A stretch of DNA of 19,842 bases from JBOFSQ01 sp051651625 (GTDB taxonomy: Bacteria > Planctomycetota > Planctomycetia > Pirellulales > Thermoguttaceae). Below are positions 18,250 to 19,842 of this stretch, piece after piece. Numbering within the stretch: the first letter of the stretch is position 1; every line of letters starts with the position of its first letter. The stretch spans positions 1 through 19,842 of the forward strand of contig JBOFSQ010000046.1 in assembly GCA_051651625.1 (NCBI GenBank), written 5' to 3'. A model generated the notes under the pieces. It was not told the DNA's origin. It made no database searches and saw only the letters and a list, made by a program, of their open reading frames with translations. Position numbers and translations under genes: made by a program.

Positions 18250-19452
18250 CTAGAACGAGAATATCGCGTCGAATCCGCCAGCGAATTGGTTGAGCGATGT
18301 GCCGTTGTTGAAGAGTCTGTCGCTCGCCGACGTTGCGGTGTCGTAACGAATTTCGCCGCGAAGTTTCAGCCGTTCGAGCGGAGTCCAGTTTACACCGAGG
18401 GTCGTTTGGAAAAAGTCGCCGCCAGCGGTCATCACTTCGTTGTCGCGGCACCACTCAAACCGCGCACCGGTTGTCCAGCGGTCGTTAATCGTGTAGATGA
18501 GGTGATTGTTGATCGCATACGCACTCAAACGATTATCACCATCGTTGAAGTTGCTCAAGTCGTACTGGAGCATGTAAAACAGTTTCTTGCCGAGCGGACG
18601 TTCCCAGACGATTGACTGAACGAAGTAGTCGCCGAGCAAAGCTGTACGCTCTTCGCCGTTTGGAAACACGCCGTTGTTGCGTTTCCCCGCGTTGATGTAG
18701 TACGACACGGTTCCACCGAGCGGCATCGCTTGCGAAAAACCTGCGAGAGCCGCTTGATCGTTAAAACGGTTTGCAAATCCGTTGTCGAAACCGGTTGTCC
18801 AAGCGGCGGTGAGTTTTGTCTTTTCGGTGAGTTGGTAGTCCGTTCGCACGCCGATGTGATTGATCGGTTCCATCCAATACGCGAACGAGTTACTCAAGAA
18901 AACGTTTTTGTCGATCTCCGAATACTCCCAACCAATCGGCGTAGCGAAAATCCCGCCCGTCACGAGCAGATCGCCGAATCCGACTTTCGCGTTGAGGTTG
19001 TTGAACGCCCAGCCATAATCGCCAGTTCCCCAGCCGTAGTCGAACGACTCATCGCTCCATTGTTGCATGCCGGGCGCACCGTAACCGTAAGCAAAGTCAA
19101 CGTCAAACCCCCAGTCGAGACCGCGACTCGAATCGACTTCACGCGCGAACCGAAGCCAGAGATAACTCATGTTCGCATCGTTCTCTCTGCAATTTAGGCG
19201 AAGTACACCGCCGTTGTCTCCGGCACCGTGTGCATTTGCGTAAATGCCGCTTGCAATGAAGCCGCTCACCTTCAAACGCGAGCCAACTGTTTTGTACGCC
19301 GAAAGACCGCACGGGTCACACGGATTGCACGCCGTCACTTCTTCGCACGGCTCACACGCCGCGGGTTCACACGGGTCGCACGTTGCGGCTTGTCCCCAGC
19401 TTCCCGCAACAAACAAAACTCCGGCCCAAAAAATTGTCCAACCGCTTTTCAT
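18250..19452 (-). CDS. Outer-membrane beta-barrel porin with cysteine-rich N-terminus
   Basis: The protein has 400 residues from the ATG at 19452, six bases after AAGGAG; the open frame continues 20 codons further but without a signal. A signal peptide (1-23, hydrophobic core IFWAGVLFVAGSWG) is followed by seven cysteines within 24 residues (C25, C28, C33, C36, C42, C45, C48) in CxPC-type spacing. From SGFIASGIYANAHG onward the sequence is alternating, aromatic- and glycine-rich, like BBP2/OmpL-type beta-barrels, and it ends in FDAIFSF with the terminal phenylalanine expected for assembly by the BAM machinery. It would form a diffusion channel in the outer membrane. The substrate is unknown. 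The cysteine block may bind metal, form disulfides or link the barrel to the wall; that is inference. Confidence 0.8.
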   Translation of the reverse strand: MKSGWTIFWAGVLFVAGSWGQAATCDPCEPAACEPCEEVTACNPCDPCGLSAYKTVGSRLKVSGFIASGIYANAHGAGDNGGVLRLNCRENDANMSYLWLRFAREVDSSRGLDWGFDVDFAYGYGAPGMQQWSDESFDYGWGTGDYGWAFNNLNAKVGFGDLLVTGGIFATPIGWEYSEIDKNVFLSNSFAYWMEPINHIGVRTDYQLTEKTKLTAAWTTGFDNGFANRFNDQAALAGFSQAMPLGGTVSYYINAGKRNNGVFPNGEERTALLGDYFVQSIVWERPLGKKLFYMLQYDLSNFNDGDNRLSAYAINNHLIYTINDRWTTGARFEWCRDNEVMTAGGDFFQTTLGVNWTPLERLKLRGEIRYDTATSASDRLFNNGTSLNQFAGGFDAIFSF

Positions 19453-19458
19453 GAATGT

Positions 19459-19464
19459 CTCCTT
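19459..19464 (-). promoter_or_regulatory. Shine-Dalgarno site fixing the porin start
   Basis: AAGGAG on the minus strand, six bases before the ATG at 19452. It selects the start that gives a proper signal peptide over the upstream in-frame ATG at 19512. Confidence 0.8.
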
Positions 19465-19509
19465 GAGATACCGCGTAACGTGTTTCCGCAATGTCGCCCC
19501 CGCGATTCG

Positions 19510-19525
19510 CAAGTCTATCGACTTG
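19510..19525. promoter_or_regulatory. Dyad upstream of the porin gene
   Basis: CAAGTC-TATC-GACTTG is a perfect 6-bp dyad 58 bases before the porin ATG. Its position suits an operator or a leader hairpin. No convincing promoter boxes are seen around it, so the role is a guess. Confidence 0.3.
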
Positions 19526-19703
19526 AATGAACGAACCCTTGCAAGACATGTTTCGGATAGCTGCTACGCCGGTTATTCCTAAAAAGAGCATTGTGCGCGT
19601 CACGGGGTATGGACAAAAAGGTGAAGAAAAGAAGAATGGGAAGGTTTGCAGTGTGTGGTAAGTTTTGTGTGATGATAATCTGTTTGCGGTTTGCGACAGT
19701 GTA

Positions 19704-19842
19704 TTTTCGCCCCAACGGGGCGACAGAACTTAGCCGTGGGTGAGCGGTATTCCGCGAACCCACGGTCAGCGAACCCCAAAAATCCGTAGCCCCAACAGGG
19801 CGAAAGAGACGAAGTAGAACAGATTCTTGCGCCCCGTTGGGG
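19704..19842. repeat. Right copy of the 139-bp dispersed repeat, inverted
   Basis: Exact reverse complement of 1-139 with no mismatch; similarity ends at 19703. The window therefore starts and ends with the same unit in opposite orientation. The most economical reading is two copies of a dispersed repeat at which assembly stopped. Confidence 0.95.

Noticed and set aside
17960..18454. Minus-strand open frames in the porin-LpxL spacer and the similar one at 2223-2513
   Set aside because: The shared peptides come from the two copies of the hairpin repeat, not from homologous genes.

Overview
The window is a chromosomal segment of a Gram-negative bacterium, most probably a planctomycete (Pirellulales-like). 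The lineage call is from recall, not from a search. It rests on an ABC-2-type permease with a very large extracytoplasmic insert, a secreted HEAT/TPR protein of a type common in that phylum, an aberrant PHP-domain protein, a cysteine-rich porin, and intergenic spacers packed with palindromic repeats. LPS-type genes (an LpxL-family acyltransferase, an O-antigen-ligase-like protein, a GT4 glycosyltransferase) and a beta-barrel porin show that the cell has an outer membrane.

Layout. 1-139: left copy of a 139-bp repeat. 310-2259: ABC-2-type permease with its own promoter. 2278-2575: inverted-repeat element flanked by an 11-bp direct repeat. 2582-5126: two-gene unit hydE-like / thrC. 5127-5508: repeat-rich spacer with a MITE-like element. 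5509-6354: ABC-3 metal-type permease, overlapping tail to tail with a GT4 glycosyltransferase on the minus strand (6318-7529). 7530-7870: divergent promoter region holding a decayed copy of the MITE. 7871-15128: tightly coupled unit rpoC - HEAT/TPR protein - PHP-like protein. 15130-15464: remnant of an IS630-family transposase. 15509-16783: O-antigen-ligase/polymerase-like membrane protein. 16806-16955: 150-bp element with 30-bp inverted termini. 17000-17899 (minus): LpxL-family acyltransferase. 17949-18218: 270-bp imperfect palindrome. 18250-19452 (minus): porin. 19704-19842: exact reverse complement of 1-139.

How the genes fit together. rpoC is a housekeeping gene but stands here without rpoB directly upstream. 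It appears to drive an uncharacterised secreted HEAT/TPR protein and a PHP-fold protein that has lost several metal ligands. The hydE-like gene sits with threonine synthase, with no hydF, hydG or hydrogenase gene in view. The GT4, Wzy-like, LpxL and porin genes all serve the cell envelope but are not one operon.

The most distinctive signal is the density and variety of small non-coding repeats: at least five families in under 20 kb, mostly palindromic, one linked by its TA flanks to IS630-type transposition. I see no CRISPR array, tRNA, rRNA or complete insertion sequence. The perfect inverted repeats at both window ends most likely mark assembly breaks at a dispersed repeat rather than a mobile unit, because the interior carries rpoC.
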